From: Deltaproteobacteria bacterium
GTDB taxonomy: Bacteria; Desulfobacterota; Desulfobacteria; Desulfobacterales; B30-G6
Direction of reading: 5' to 3'
NCBI GenBank assembly: GCA_003647375.1
Contig: QMMS01000080.1
Coordinates: 1-15,171 of the forward strand
Length of the DNA: 15,171 nt
Part shown: positions 7,022 to 13,512 of the stretch, piece by piece
How positions within the stretch are numbered: the first letter of the stretch is position 1
Layout: each line of letters opens with the position of its first letter
The notes under the pieces: generated by a model
Told to the model about the DNA's origin: nothing
The model's input: the letters and a program-made list of their open reading frames with translations, nothing else
The model's database searches: none
Translations under genes and position numbers: made by a program

Positions 7022-7776
7022 TTGGCATCTTAGGTTTTGGTCGATTCGGAAAACTGATGGCAAATTATCTTGCCAAGGATTTCGATGTCATGGTCTACAA
7101 CCGTAGTGATAATGGCGATGACATTATGGCAAGTGGTGCGAAGCCCACGTCCCTTGAAGTGGCTTGTGGTCAGAAAATGGTTATCCTCTCGGTGCCCATA
7201 TCTGTTTTTCGTGAGACCCTTCAAACAGTTGCGCCCTTGCTGGCCCCGGATGCACTGGTGATCGATGTGTGCTCGGTCAAGGAATACCCGGTCAGGCTGA
7301 TGAAAGATCTGCTGCCGGAACAGGTGTCCATCCTGGCGACACATCCCATGTTCGGTCCCGACAGCGCTGCCCATTCGCTCCAGGGGGGAAAGATCGTTCT
7401 GTGCGCAGAAAGAATCGATGATTCGGCCTATCGGAAAATTAAATCTTACCTGATTTCGAAAGGGCTGGTGGTTGCTGAGGTCACTCCGGAAGCACATGAC
7501 CGGCAGATAGCTGTCAGCCTTGCATTGACCCATTTTATCGGTCGGTCCCTGGCCGAATTCGGGGCAACGCCCCTGGATGTCGACACCGAAGGCTACCAGC
7601 GGTTGCTGCATGTACTCGGGGTAGTGGAGAACGACACCTGGCAACTGTTCAAGGACATGAATACGTACAACCCTTATGCTGCGGAAAGCCGTTCCGTTTT
7701 CATGGAGGCCGTTCAGAAGATTCATCAGCAGTTGGCGGGCGAGGGATCCGGAAAGGTTCTACCTGGTGATTATTAA
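7018..7776 (+). CDS. tyrA: Prephenate/arogenate dehydrogenase, plant-like TyrA
   Basis: Oxidative decarboxylation in tyrosine synthesis. It is 252 aa, a short catalytic-core TyrA with no chorismate mutase or ACT domain. The Rossmann motif GFGRFG (6-11) is followed by YNRS at the end of beta-2; Arg29 rather than an acidic residue suggests NADP use. Further motifs are SVKEYP, THPMFGPDS, EAHDRQ, THFIGR and the EGYQRLL / YNPYA region. From memory this order resembles plant arogenate dehydrogenases (SVKEFP, THPMFGPES, EHDR, GYETLL, YN-NA). Substrate choice is inference. The ATG overlaps the aminotransferase stop (ATGA), and this is the last gene of the operon, ending in TAA. No clear terminator follows. 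Confidence 0.9.
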   Translation: MIGILGFGRFGKLMANYLAKDFDVMVYNRSDNGDDIMASGAKPTSLEVACGQKMVILSVPISVFRETLQTVAPLLAPDALVIDVCSVKEYPVRLMKDLLPEQVSILATHPMFGPDSAAHSLQGGKIVLCAERIDDSAYRKIKSYLISKGLVVAEVTPEAHDRQIAVSLALTHFIGRSLAEFGATPLDVDTEGYQRLLHVLGVVENDTWQLFKDMNTYNPYAAESRSVFMEAVQKIHQQLAGEGSGKVLPGDY

Positions 7777-7879
7777 TAAAGAGAATGTCCAGTGTCGAAC
7801 AAGGAATATTGAATGTTGAAGTGTTGAATCGCTGCGCTCTATCGTTTTTATCCGATTATGTTGGTTGAGGATACATGGA
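7777..7879. repeat. Convergent intergenic region with short GTTGAA-type repeats
   Basis: The 103 bp between tyrA and the convergent hypothetical gene contains tandem-like units (ATATTGAA, TGTTGAA, TGTTGAA near 7807-7830) followed by CGCTGCGCTC. A similar CGCTGCGCTCCAT string recurs near 8861. It looks like a degenerate dispersed intergenic repeat. No terminator hairpin with a T run is visible for either gene. Confidence 0.35.
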
Positions 7880-8341
7880 TTATTTCTCTTGGATGGTGTA
7901 ACACACGCCTTTCAGGTGAATCGTGAACTGCCCATTCGCATCGTCAAGCCGGTCGGACAGTTTTATCATGCTCCGATCCGTAAACTTGATGAGTTGGTTT
8001 TCGAAGTGCATGAACAGATTGTCATTCCTGATGAAGAGTTTTTTTGGATTCAAAGGGACCTGCTTTCGGGTGTTCAGCAGGAGTCGTAAATCATCATTCT
8101 GGATGATGTCAACGGCAAAGAGAGCGGTTTCCTGGTATCGAAAATAGACTTTTTCAACCACATCTCCCCGCACCTGGCTGACAAAGTAACCGTCTGCATC
8201 ATACTCGATGGACCGGTTGAAATAGGCGATAACCTTTTTATGTTCGAATGCGCCATGAATGTTATGCCACCCTCCATTGCCATCCATCCAGAATACGGCG
8301 TCTTCTTTTGAAATAATGATTTCCCGATTCTTATCTGTCAT
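7880..8341 (-). CDS. Hypothetical protein, DUF1285-like
   Basis: A soluble protein of 153 aa beginning MTDKNREIIISK. No signal peptide or membrane segment is visible. The layout GGWHNIHGAFEHKKVIAYF, then DADGYFV, then VVEKVYFRY-ETALFAVDI and LLNT, resembles small DUF1285-type proteins in my recollection; this is a weak family call and gives no function. The ATG at 8341 is preferred over the TTG at 8383, though the nearest AAGGA lies about 13 bases upstream, longer than usual. It is transcribed toward tyrA (convergent) and stands alone. Confidence 0.65.
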   Translation of the reverse strand: MTDKNREIIISKEDAVFWMDGNGGWHNIHGAFEHKKVIAYFNRSIEYDADGYFVSQVRGDVVEKVYFRYQETALFAVDIIQNDDLRLLLNTRKQVPLNPKKLFIRNDNLFMHFENQLIKFTDRSMIKLSDRLDDANGQFTIHLKGVCYTIQEK

Positions 8342-8416
8342 AAATTTTGAATGATTCCTTTTCCTCAAACATACATGGTCCAACTATCCCGGGTGTTTCA
8401 TATTGGATTTTCATTG

Positions 8417-8707
8417 TCATGTGCTGATGTAAGGAGCCCTAATTGGCTCAAACAGCGCAAATCGCCTTCGAATCACCCATTTCGCTCTATCTCTGGTAAA
8501 AACCGAAAGTTGAGTTAACAAGTAAAACAGGTTTGATTTCAAATGGCAAACAACACTTTTCAATATTTCGATACATAAATTATCCGATTTGTTTTTTAGC
8601 GCCGGTGATTTGCGGCGTTCGACATACAGAACGACTATTTCCCGGGAGGCAAGTTTTCGCTCTGAAATACTGAAGCTACTCTTTCCAGCATCGAGAAGGC
8701 AACCCAT
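8417..8707 (-). other. Doubtful 96-codon ORF / decayed accessory sequence
   Basis: An open frame starts with an ATG directly beside the palindromic element at 8708 and ends in TGA at 8417. There is no ribosome binding site; the sequence upstream of the ATG is the palindrome arm. The translation is rich in Lys, Arg and Ser and shows no recognisable domain. I consider it more likely noncoding or a degenerate repeat-borne sequence than a gene. Nothing else supportable lies in 8384-8707. Confidence 0.25.
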
Positions 8708-8817
8708 TTAGGGACGGGTATTGATATATTACTTTATGCTTCTTGTTAAAGGGGTTTGATGAGAATATTTCCTCGTTGTTTTGAACGCTATACGAATATA
8801 TCAATACCCGTCCCTAA
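8708..8817. mobile_element. 110-bp palindromic element with 23-bp perfect arms
   Basis: The arm 8708-8730 (beginning TTAGGGACGGGTATTGAT) is the exact reverse complement of 8795-8817, with 64 bp between. Arms of the GGGACGGGTATTG type recall ends of REP-like elements mobilised by Y1 (RAYT-type) transposases; that link is from memory. The interior has no gene. It lies in the AT-rich, gene-poor stretch between the hypothetical gene and vapC. Confidence 0.75.
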
Positions 8818-8932
8818 GTTTCTTGGATTATATGAAATCACTGCACTGGATTTTTACTCCGCTGCGCTCCATAAAACCAGTGAGTTCAAACGTTGTGCAT
8901 ATAGTCATTTTGTTGAAGGAAATGCGCCGAAG

Positions 8933-9331
8933 CTACTGTGGTGAAGGTGTCCTTAGAGAGAAATGGGATACCATTGGATCAAAATCACGATCATCATGGA
9001 GCAAAGGCAACCCTTCCATGATGCAGAAAGTTCCGATAATTACATCGATTGTTTTTCGGACCGTAACACCGGATTTTCGAAGGATTCGGTAGTTTTGAGC
9101 ACTTTGAATAGCGACATTATAGCCACCGATTTGGCGAAATGGGAGAGCGCTAAGCAAACCCTTGGCAGTTTCATAATCCTTATTCGACTTGAAACCCTGA
9201 AGGACCTCTGCGAGGATTAAATCCCCAATGATGACAGGAATATTTGAAAGGGAACTGTCAAGCAAGTCTGTCTGCCATGTGGGGATACCGTTGAAATAAT
9301 TGATCCATACGGATGAATCGACCAGAATCAT
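8933..9331 (-). CDS. vapC: PIN-domain ribonuclease toxin, VapC type
   Basis: A 132-aa PIN-domain protein, the normal VapC size. The acidic catalytic residues are in place: Asp5 (VDSSVWI), Glu42 (LILAEVLQG), Asp96 (KTIDVIIG) and Asp114/Asp116 (LHDDRDFD). VapC toxins cleave tRNA or rRNA, with the target differing between homologues; the target here is unknown. Its ATG overlaps the stop of the upstream antitoxin gene by four bases. The gene ends in UAG; readthrough would add about 33 residues before UAA, but the family-normal length points to real termination. Confidence 0.92.
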   Translation of the reverse strand: MILVDSSVWINYFNGIPTWQTDLLDSSLSNIPVIIGDLILAEVLQGFKSNKDYETAKGLLSALPFRQIGGYNVAIQSAQNYRILRKSGVTVRKTIDVIIGTFCIMEGLPLLHDDRDFDPMVSHFSLRTPSPQ

Positions 9332-9522
9332 TGATCTAATCTCATTGAATCAAGGTCACCATCCCATTTAAGTTTTCCACGTAAATTTTTAATTTGTTCT
9401 TGTTTTTTAATTTGGACCAAGAGTCTGAGTCCGGTTTCAACAACGGCCTTTTTGGTTTTTAACTGGCTGAGGGCCATAGCCTCATTGATAAGCTCGTCAT
9501 CAATGACAATGTTGGTTCGCAT
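9328..9522 (-). CDS. vapB: Antitoxin, VapB type
   Basis: A 64-aa protein starting MRTNIVIDDELINEA, the typical N-terminal beta strand and helix of ribbon-helix-helix VapB antitoxins, with KTKKAVVETGLRLLV forming the second helix region. The C-terminal NLRGKLKWDGDLDSMR is the toxin-binding type of tail. The ATG at 9522 has GGGAGG seven bases upstream and is preferred over the upstream ATG at 9570, which would lie inside the promoter. It is coupled to vapC by a 4-base overlap. Confidence 0.9.
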   Translation of the reverse strand: MRTNIVIDDELINEAMALSQLKTKKAVVETGLRLLVQIKKQEQIKNLRGKLKWDGDLDSMRLDQ

Positions 9523-9540
9523 GGTATCGCCTCCCATATG

Positions 9541-9584
9541 ATGTGTATCAAACATATAATATGTACACATTAAATTGGTGTCAA
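9541..9584 (-). promoter_or_regulatory. vapBC promoter with nested operator palindromes
   Basis: On the minus strand TTGACA (9579-9584) and TATTAT (9556-9561) are separated by exactly 17 bp. Over the -10 lies the palindrome ACATAT-A-ATATGT (9552-9564), and around it the inverted repeat ATGTGTA (9541-9547) / TACACAT (9564-9570). Such sites match the usual autorepression of vapBC by the toxin-antitoxin complex; binding is inference. Confidence 0.75.
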
Positions 9585-9848
9585 GAGTTTATTAAATTTC
9601 AATTTTGTCGAATTTGTTGTAGAGCAGATACAGAATGCTGGGGTAATCCGATACAAAAAAATGTTTGGAGAATATTCACTCTATTGCAATGACAAAGTAA
9701 TAGCTCAGTTCAGGTTTAAGATAGAGATAGGCGACTTCTATGATTGTTTTGAACCCGTTGCTACAAGCAGGTAAGCACGATTGAAATCAATCGTACTCCG
9801 GAGAAAGTGTTTCAATATATAACAAGCATTCTTGAACATGGTGAATAG
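9585..9848. other. Gene-free stretch with one small palindrome
   Basis: No credible gene is seen between the vapBC promoter and the HAD phosphatase gene. The only structure noted is ACGATTGA (9777-9784) and TCAATCGT (9787-9794), an 8-bp perfect hairpin with a 2-base centre and no T run. It could be an operator or a repeat remnant. Confidence 0.4.
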
Positions 9849-10511
9849 ATGTTGTCCAACATTTCAAACATCTTGTTTGACCTGGATGGTACCCTGACGG
9901 ACCCCGGGGAAGGGATTACACGTTGCATCCAGTATGCCCTTGACCGGCTTGGCTCGGCCATGCCATTGTCAGACCAGCTCGCATGGTGTGTCGGCCCGCC
10001 CCTGAGAGCCTCTTTTTCACAGCTGTTGAATACCACGGACGAAACCATTCTGGACCAGGCCCTGGTCCATTATCGAAAGCGCTTTTCTGAAAAAGGCATG
10101 TTCGAAAACATTCTATATCCCGGCGTGGTTTCATCCCTTGACAGGCTGCGGAAGGCTGGATTCAACCTGTTTCTTGCCACCTCGAAACCCAGGGTGTTTG
10201 CACAACAGATACTTGATCACTTCAAGATGACCCCTTATTTCCATAAGGCTTATGGAAGCGAACTGGATGGTCACCTGTCGGACAAGGGCGCGTTGATTGC
10301 GCACATCATCAGTCAGGAAGGACTCGATTCCACGGCAACACTGATGGTCGGTGACCGGGTATACGATATCGAGGGCGGGAAAGAGAATGGGGTTATGACA
10401 GCAGCCGTGTTCTACGGTTACGGCACGCGGGATGAAATCGATACAGCCCATCCGGATGCTGTCTTTGAAACAATCGCGGATTTAACTAAAACAATGTTGT
10501 CAACAGACTGA
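9849..10511 (+). CDS. HAD-family phosphatase (phosphoglycolate phosphatase / 5'-nucleotidase-like)
   Basis: A 220-aa HAD hydrolase with an alpha-helical cap. Motif I is FDLDGTLTD (nucleophile Asp11, Asp13), motif II ATSKP (Thr111), motif III Lys146, and motif IV VGDRVYD (Asp169, Asp173). The cap-region phrases VGPPL, SEKGMFEN and GSELDG fit the subgroup annotated as PGP-like or 5'-nucleotidase. The exact substrate is unknown. The ribosome binding site before 9849 is weak. The gene stands alone, and its 3' end overlaps a metallophosphoesterase remnant on the other strand. Confidence 0.88.
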   Translation: MLSNISNILFDLDGTLTDPGEGITRCIQYALDRLGSAMPLSDQLAWCVGPPLRASFSQLLNTTDETILDQALVHYRKRFSEKGMFENILYPGVVSSLDRLRKAGFNLFLATSKPRVFAQQILDHFKMTPYFHKAYGSELDGHLSDKGALIAHIISQEGLDSTATLMVGDRVYDIEGGKENGVMTAAVFYGYGTRDEIDTAHPDAVFETIADLTKTMLSTD

Positions 10512-10764
10512 AGGGGAAAATCTGCCCATTGTGGGTATGCCCGGAAAGCTGCAGGTCGAAATGACCGGCAGATTTGTTACCGACGATGGGCTGGTGTTTC
10601 AACAGGAGAGTAAACAGATCGGTAGAGAGATTTGACAGCAGACGATATTCCGACTCGCTGCTGACGACCCCTTGAGAACTTCCGGAAGGGTCATTCACAC
10701 CGACGATATGGAGCAGATTCTTTAGGGTCAGATACACGGTAATCAAAAGGATCAATCCGTTCAA
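10486..10764 (-). pseudogene. Internally deleted metallophosphoesterase remnant
   Basis: The 92-codon frame starts with a hydrophobic N terminus (MNGLILLITVYLTL, like a first membrane segment) and jumps to a C-terminal phosphoesterase part: VGVNDPSG (21-28), LLKHQP (54-59) and LSGHTHNGQIFPF (73-85). The metal-binding histidines of the last motif (75-78) survive, but the N-terminal catalytic motifs are missing, and the normal C-terminal extension after FPF is cut short by TAG. The start is TTG with AGGAGA six bases upstream, overlapping the arfB stop (TTGA), so translation initiation signals persist. The 3' end runs into the opposite-strand HAD gene. Inferred nonfunctional. Confidence 0.7.
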
Positions 10765-11192
10765 ATACTGTCTCCTGTTTTTGATACGCGTTGGCGTGTT
10801 TTTTTTAATCGGCCTCTAAGCTTTTTGGCGGCCAGTTTTCGCTCTTTCGAGGCTCTTGTGGGCCGCGTTTTTTTTCTCGGTTTCGGCTTTTTGGTTGCCT
10901 TGCGAACCAGGGTCACCAGCCGATCGAGGGCATCCTGACGGTTTTTCTCCTGGCTTCGGAAGCGTTTGGCCTGGATAATCAGGACACCGTCATCCGTCAT
11001 TCGTTTTCCGGCCAGTTTTTTCAGGCGATGGTAGACCTCGGGAGAAAGACCTTTGGATTGCCGTGCGTCAAAGCGAAGCTGTACAGCCGTGGAAACCTTG
11101 TTCACATGCTGTCCCCCGGGACCGGATGCCCGAATGAAATCAAAAGTCATATCGTTTTCATGGATTTGAATATTTGGTGTGATCTGAATCAT
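10761..11192 (-). CDS. arfB: Peptidyl-tRNA hydrolase ArfB (YaeJ), ribosome rescue factor
   Basis: A codon-independent release factor homologue of 143 aa that frees stalled ribosomes. The catalytic GGQ is at 26-28 within RASGPGGQHVNKVSTAVQLRFD. The C terminus is the expected very basic tail (Lys/Arg-rich from about 100 to 138) that sits in the empty mRNA channel. The ATG at 11192 lacks a Shine-Dalgarno. A frame starting in the upstream MITE ends with TAA only nine bases before this ATG and in the same frame, which might allow reinitiation. Its TGA overlaps the TTG of the phosphoesterase remnant. Confidence 0.93.
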   Translation of the reverse strand: MIQITPNIQIHENDMTFDFIRASGPGGQHVNKVSTAVQLRFDARQSKGLSPEVYHRLKKLAGKRMTDDGVLIIQAKRFRSQEKNRQDALDRLVTLVRKATKKPKPRKKTRPTRASKERKLAAKKLRGRLKKTRQRVSKTGDSI

Positions 11193-11201
11193 GGAAGCAT
11201 T

Positions 11202-11324
11202 TTATGCTATCTGGAATATTAGGACAAGTGGTAAACGGTAGGGCCTTTCTATTGGGTGTCCAATATTGTACATAGTGCCCATCCACAAATGGTCTTTTCC
11301 CGCGATATCGGTGTTGGACGCCAT
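11202..11324 (-). other. MITE-initiated 40-codon frame leading to arfB
   Basis: The Shine-Dalgarno and ATG inside MITE copy 2 open a frame beginning MASNTDIAGKDHLW that runs out of the element and stops at TAA (11202-11204), nine bases before the arfB ATG. Whether it is translated is unknown. It resembles a fortuitous upstream ORF more than a gene. Confidence 0.3.
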
Positions 11325-11416
11325 GATTTAACTCCTCAAAATAGCACGCTATTACTCCGGGTTAAATCTGTTGTCCGCCTTGATCTCACGAAATAATCCT
11401 CATTTCTGGACGGAAC
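11275..11416 (-). mobile_element. MITE-like element, copy 2 (complete, 142 bp)
   Basis: The ends are imperfect inverted repeats: GTGCCCATCCACAAATG reading in from 11275, and GTTCCGTCCAGAAATG reading in from 11416. The intact left end in copy 3 is GTGTCCGTCCAGAAATG, giving 14 of 17 matches with the other end. TA dinucleotides flank it at 11273-11274 and 11417-11418, consistent with a TA target duplication as in IS630/mariner-type elements. The same internal hairpin and SD-ATG as in copies 1 and 3 are present, with a few substitutions. It has no transposase gene and is oriented toward arfB. Confidence 0.75.
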
Positions 11417-11483
11417 TATATAGGATGAGCGCTTCAGCTTTTAAGAATATGTGATTTAGAATTATTTTCAAAGGAGTTGATTC

Positions 11484-12068
11484 ATGAAAATAACAGACTG
11501 TAAAAAACTGACCGATGCCAGATGGATCAATCTGTTCGATGTATCTTATACCGATAAAACCGGTCGGGAAAGAAACTGGCAGGTCGTGTCAAGAAACCGC
11601 AGACCCAAGTGTGTCTCAGGTAAATTTGATGTTCCTGACGCGGTGCTAATGATCCCGCTTCACACAACCGAACAAAAGCTGGTCGTTCTTAGAGAATACC
11701 GGGTATCCCTGGCAGGCTTTCAATATGAATTCCCGGCAGGTTTGATAGACAAGGGCGAAACCATCCAGGAGGCTTCCCAGCGTGAGCTCATGGAAGAGAC
11801 CGGGCTGACCCTGAAACGCATCACCGGCATTAGTCCACCCCTTTACAACACGGCCGGCCTGACCGATGAATCGGTGGCTATAGTTCATTGTGAATGTGAC
11901 GGTGTTCCTTCCACCGACGAAAACCAGGGGACCGAAACCATCGAAGTATACCTCCTGTCCCCTGCCGATGCATCCCGAATCATCGCTGATGCCAATGCCA
12001 TGTGTGACGTCAAATTGTGGATGGCCCTGAATCACTTCATAGGCCAAGGGGTTGATATGTCACTCTAA
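11484..12068 (+). CDS. Nudix hydrolase, ADP-ribose pyrophosphatase-like
   Basis: A 194-aa protein whose Nudix box spans residues 86-108: Gly86, Glu92, then RELMEETGL (100-108), fitting GX5EX7REUXEEXGU exactly. The preceding VVLREYR and EFPAGLIDKGE fit ADP-ribose/NDP-sugar pyrophosphatases (NudF/NUDT5-like), which hydrolyse ADP-ribose to AMP and ribose 5-phosphate; substrate is inference. A strong ribosome binding site AAGGAG lies before the ATG. The gene starts 67 bp from MITE copy 2 and converges on mtbB, with 34 bp between the two stops. Confidence 0.9.
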   Translation: MKITDCKKLTDARWINLFDVSYTDKTGRERNWQVVSRNRRPKCVSGKFDVPDAVLMIPLHTTEQKLVVLREYRVSLAGFQYEFPAGLIDKGETIQEASQRELMEETGLTLKRITGISPPLYNTAGLTDESVAIVHCECDGVPSTDENQGTETIEVYLLSPADASRIIADANAMCDVKLWMALNHFIGQGVDMSL

Positions 12069-12102
12069 AAAACGAGTTCGTCGCTTTTCACGAAATGCCG
12101 GG

Positions 12103-13503
12103 TTAAAGCTGTGACCTGAACAGATCCACCGAGCGAATGGAAATGTCGAGAAGGTCGGCAATTTTCCATTTTGCCCGTATGCCCTTGGGGCTGCCGGCAA
12201 CAGATGTAACCATTCCGATGCCCAGATCTTCACGGATCGGACGCATTACCTCTTCGTCGGTCAGATCCAGGGGATCGACCTTCAATCTGCCGGCCACATA
12301 TGCCTTGGCTTCATTGATTTTCATTTTGCGGGTTATTTGCATCCAAGCGACCAGATCTCCGGAAGTTCGGATGCCTCCCATGCATGAAGCCAGAATATGT
12401 GCCATGTGCATCCCAAAAGGGTCACCGACGCCAATCTACAATCCGTCTGCTTTACCGATTTGTACGAGGGCCTTGGAGACCCGTGTGACGCTGTCAATGG
12501 GTGTCTGCTCCATCATGGGGATGCCGCAGACGCCCATTCCCACGTTGGCATGCACGGGGATAGGGGACGTCGCGGTTGTTTTCTTGAGAAAGGTAATCGT
12601 TCTCGAAAGATTCCAGGCCACCGATTGTGTCGTATTGGTGCCGATGGCAAGACCAAAGACATCTGCACCTGCATCGGAAACGACCTTGGCTTGTTCGTGA
12701 GGGTATAGACCGGCCAGGCGTTGGTCTCTGTAGGTCACATCACCGTGCATGCCGATGACGAATTCTCCGGAAGCACCCATGACGATCGGCATGTCCGGAA
12801 CGGCTTGTTTCAGCTTTTCCACGGCCCTGAGCGCTGCCAGGAAATCAGCATCACCTGCCGACCCCGAGGTGTCGAAATTGAGCCCTTCACATCCCACCTC
12901 GGCCATTTTTTTTCCAACATAAACCAGGTCTCTGGTGAGGTGCTCGGCAGCATCTTCCTGCGCCTGAAGCGCCTCGGTAATTTTACCGACCGGGAGAAGC
13001 TCCGAAGGGTTTGGACAGGGGCCATCCGGTTGAAAATAAAGACCCATGTTGGGTTGCGCCCCGTAGAAAAGGGGTGCAGTCGACACCATGGAAATATTGT
13101 AATAATCATTTTTTTCAAAATTCACGATCGATTTGACCGGCTTGAAAGAATAATCACTGTGCCCGATGGATGTCGTGTCTCCGCCGCAGGCACGTTCATA
13201 GGTCAAAACGGCCTGCATCCGGCTCATGGGAATACCCACACCCCCACCATCCTGTCCCGAATAAAAACTCATGCTGCACCCGTCATCGGTGACAATGACT
13301 TCTTCTCCGGGCTGAACGCTGACAATCCTTGAGGGATCTGCCATGATGTCGAAAAGCTGTTTTCGTTCTTCGTCTGTCAATTCCGGAATATCGGTTCTTT
13401 TGGCGGCATCTGCCGTGCCTTCGTCAATATCCGCTCTAACATCGGATGTTGACAGCCATACCCGCTCGCCGTCACCCATTCTGGTTAGAATTCGATTCTC
13501 CAT
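12103..13503 (-). CDS. mtbB: Dimethylamine:corrinoid methyltransferase with pyrrolysine
   Basis: Transfers a methyl group from dimethylamine to a cognate corrinoid protein, leaving methylamine. The frame is interrupted once by TAG (12436-12438) and continues in the same frame to TAA at 12103, giving 466 aa with pyrrolysine at residue 356, the position recalled for archaeal MtbB. The flanking sequence IGKADGL-O-IGVGDPFGMHMAH is family-typical. The part after the amber (110 residues) keeps MtbB features such as MGGIRTSGDLVAWMQ and KGIRAKWKIADLLDI, so this is not a pseudogene. The ATG is preceded by a GAGGAAAAG ribosome binding site that overlaps the mttB stop, so the two genes are coupled. No corrinoid protein gene follows. 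Confidence 0.92.
12436..12438 (-). other. In-frame UAG decoded as pyrrolysine in mtbB
   Basis: The amber codon lies between GCAGACGGATTG (ADGL) and ATTGGCGTCGGTGAC (IGVGD). Conserved MtbB coding sequence continues in frame for 110 residues on its far side. Pyrrolysine is the catalytic residue of this family. The pyl genes needed for decoding are not in the window. Confidence 0.9.
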
Positions 13504-13512
13504 ATCTTTTCC

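Noticed and set aside
7030..7725. 231-codon minus-strand open frame opposite tyrA
   Set aside because: Antisense shadow of a clear gene; no recognisable protein features.
7790..8820. CRISPR array
   Set aside because: The repeats are few, short and irregular or simply paired inverted; there are no evenly spaced spacers and no cas genes.
8933..8935. vapC UAG as a third pyrrolysine codon
   Set aside because: The protein is complete at 132 aa with all PIN acidic residues; the read-through tail has no family similarity.
12069..12102. Bidirectional terminator between the Nudix gene and mtbB
   Set aside because: Only a 5-bp TTCGT/ACGAA stem is visible without a proper T run; too weak to call.
12103..12411. 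Independent small gene downstream of mtbB
   Set aside because: It is the in-frame continuation of mtbB past the UAG and is recognisable MtbB C-terminal sequence.
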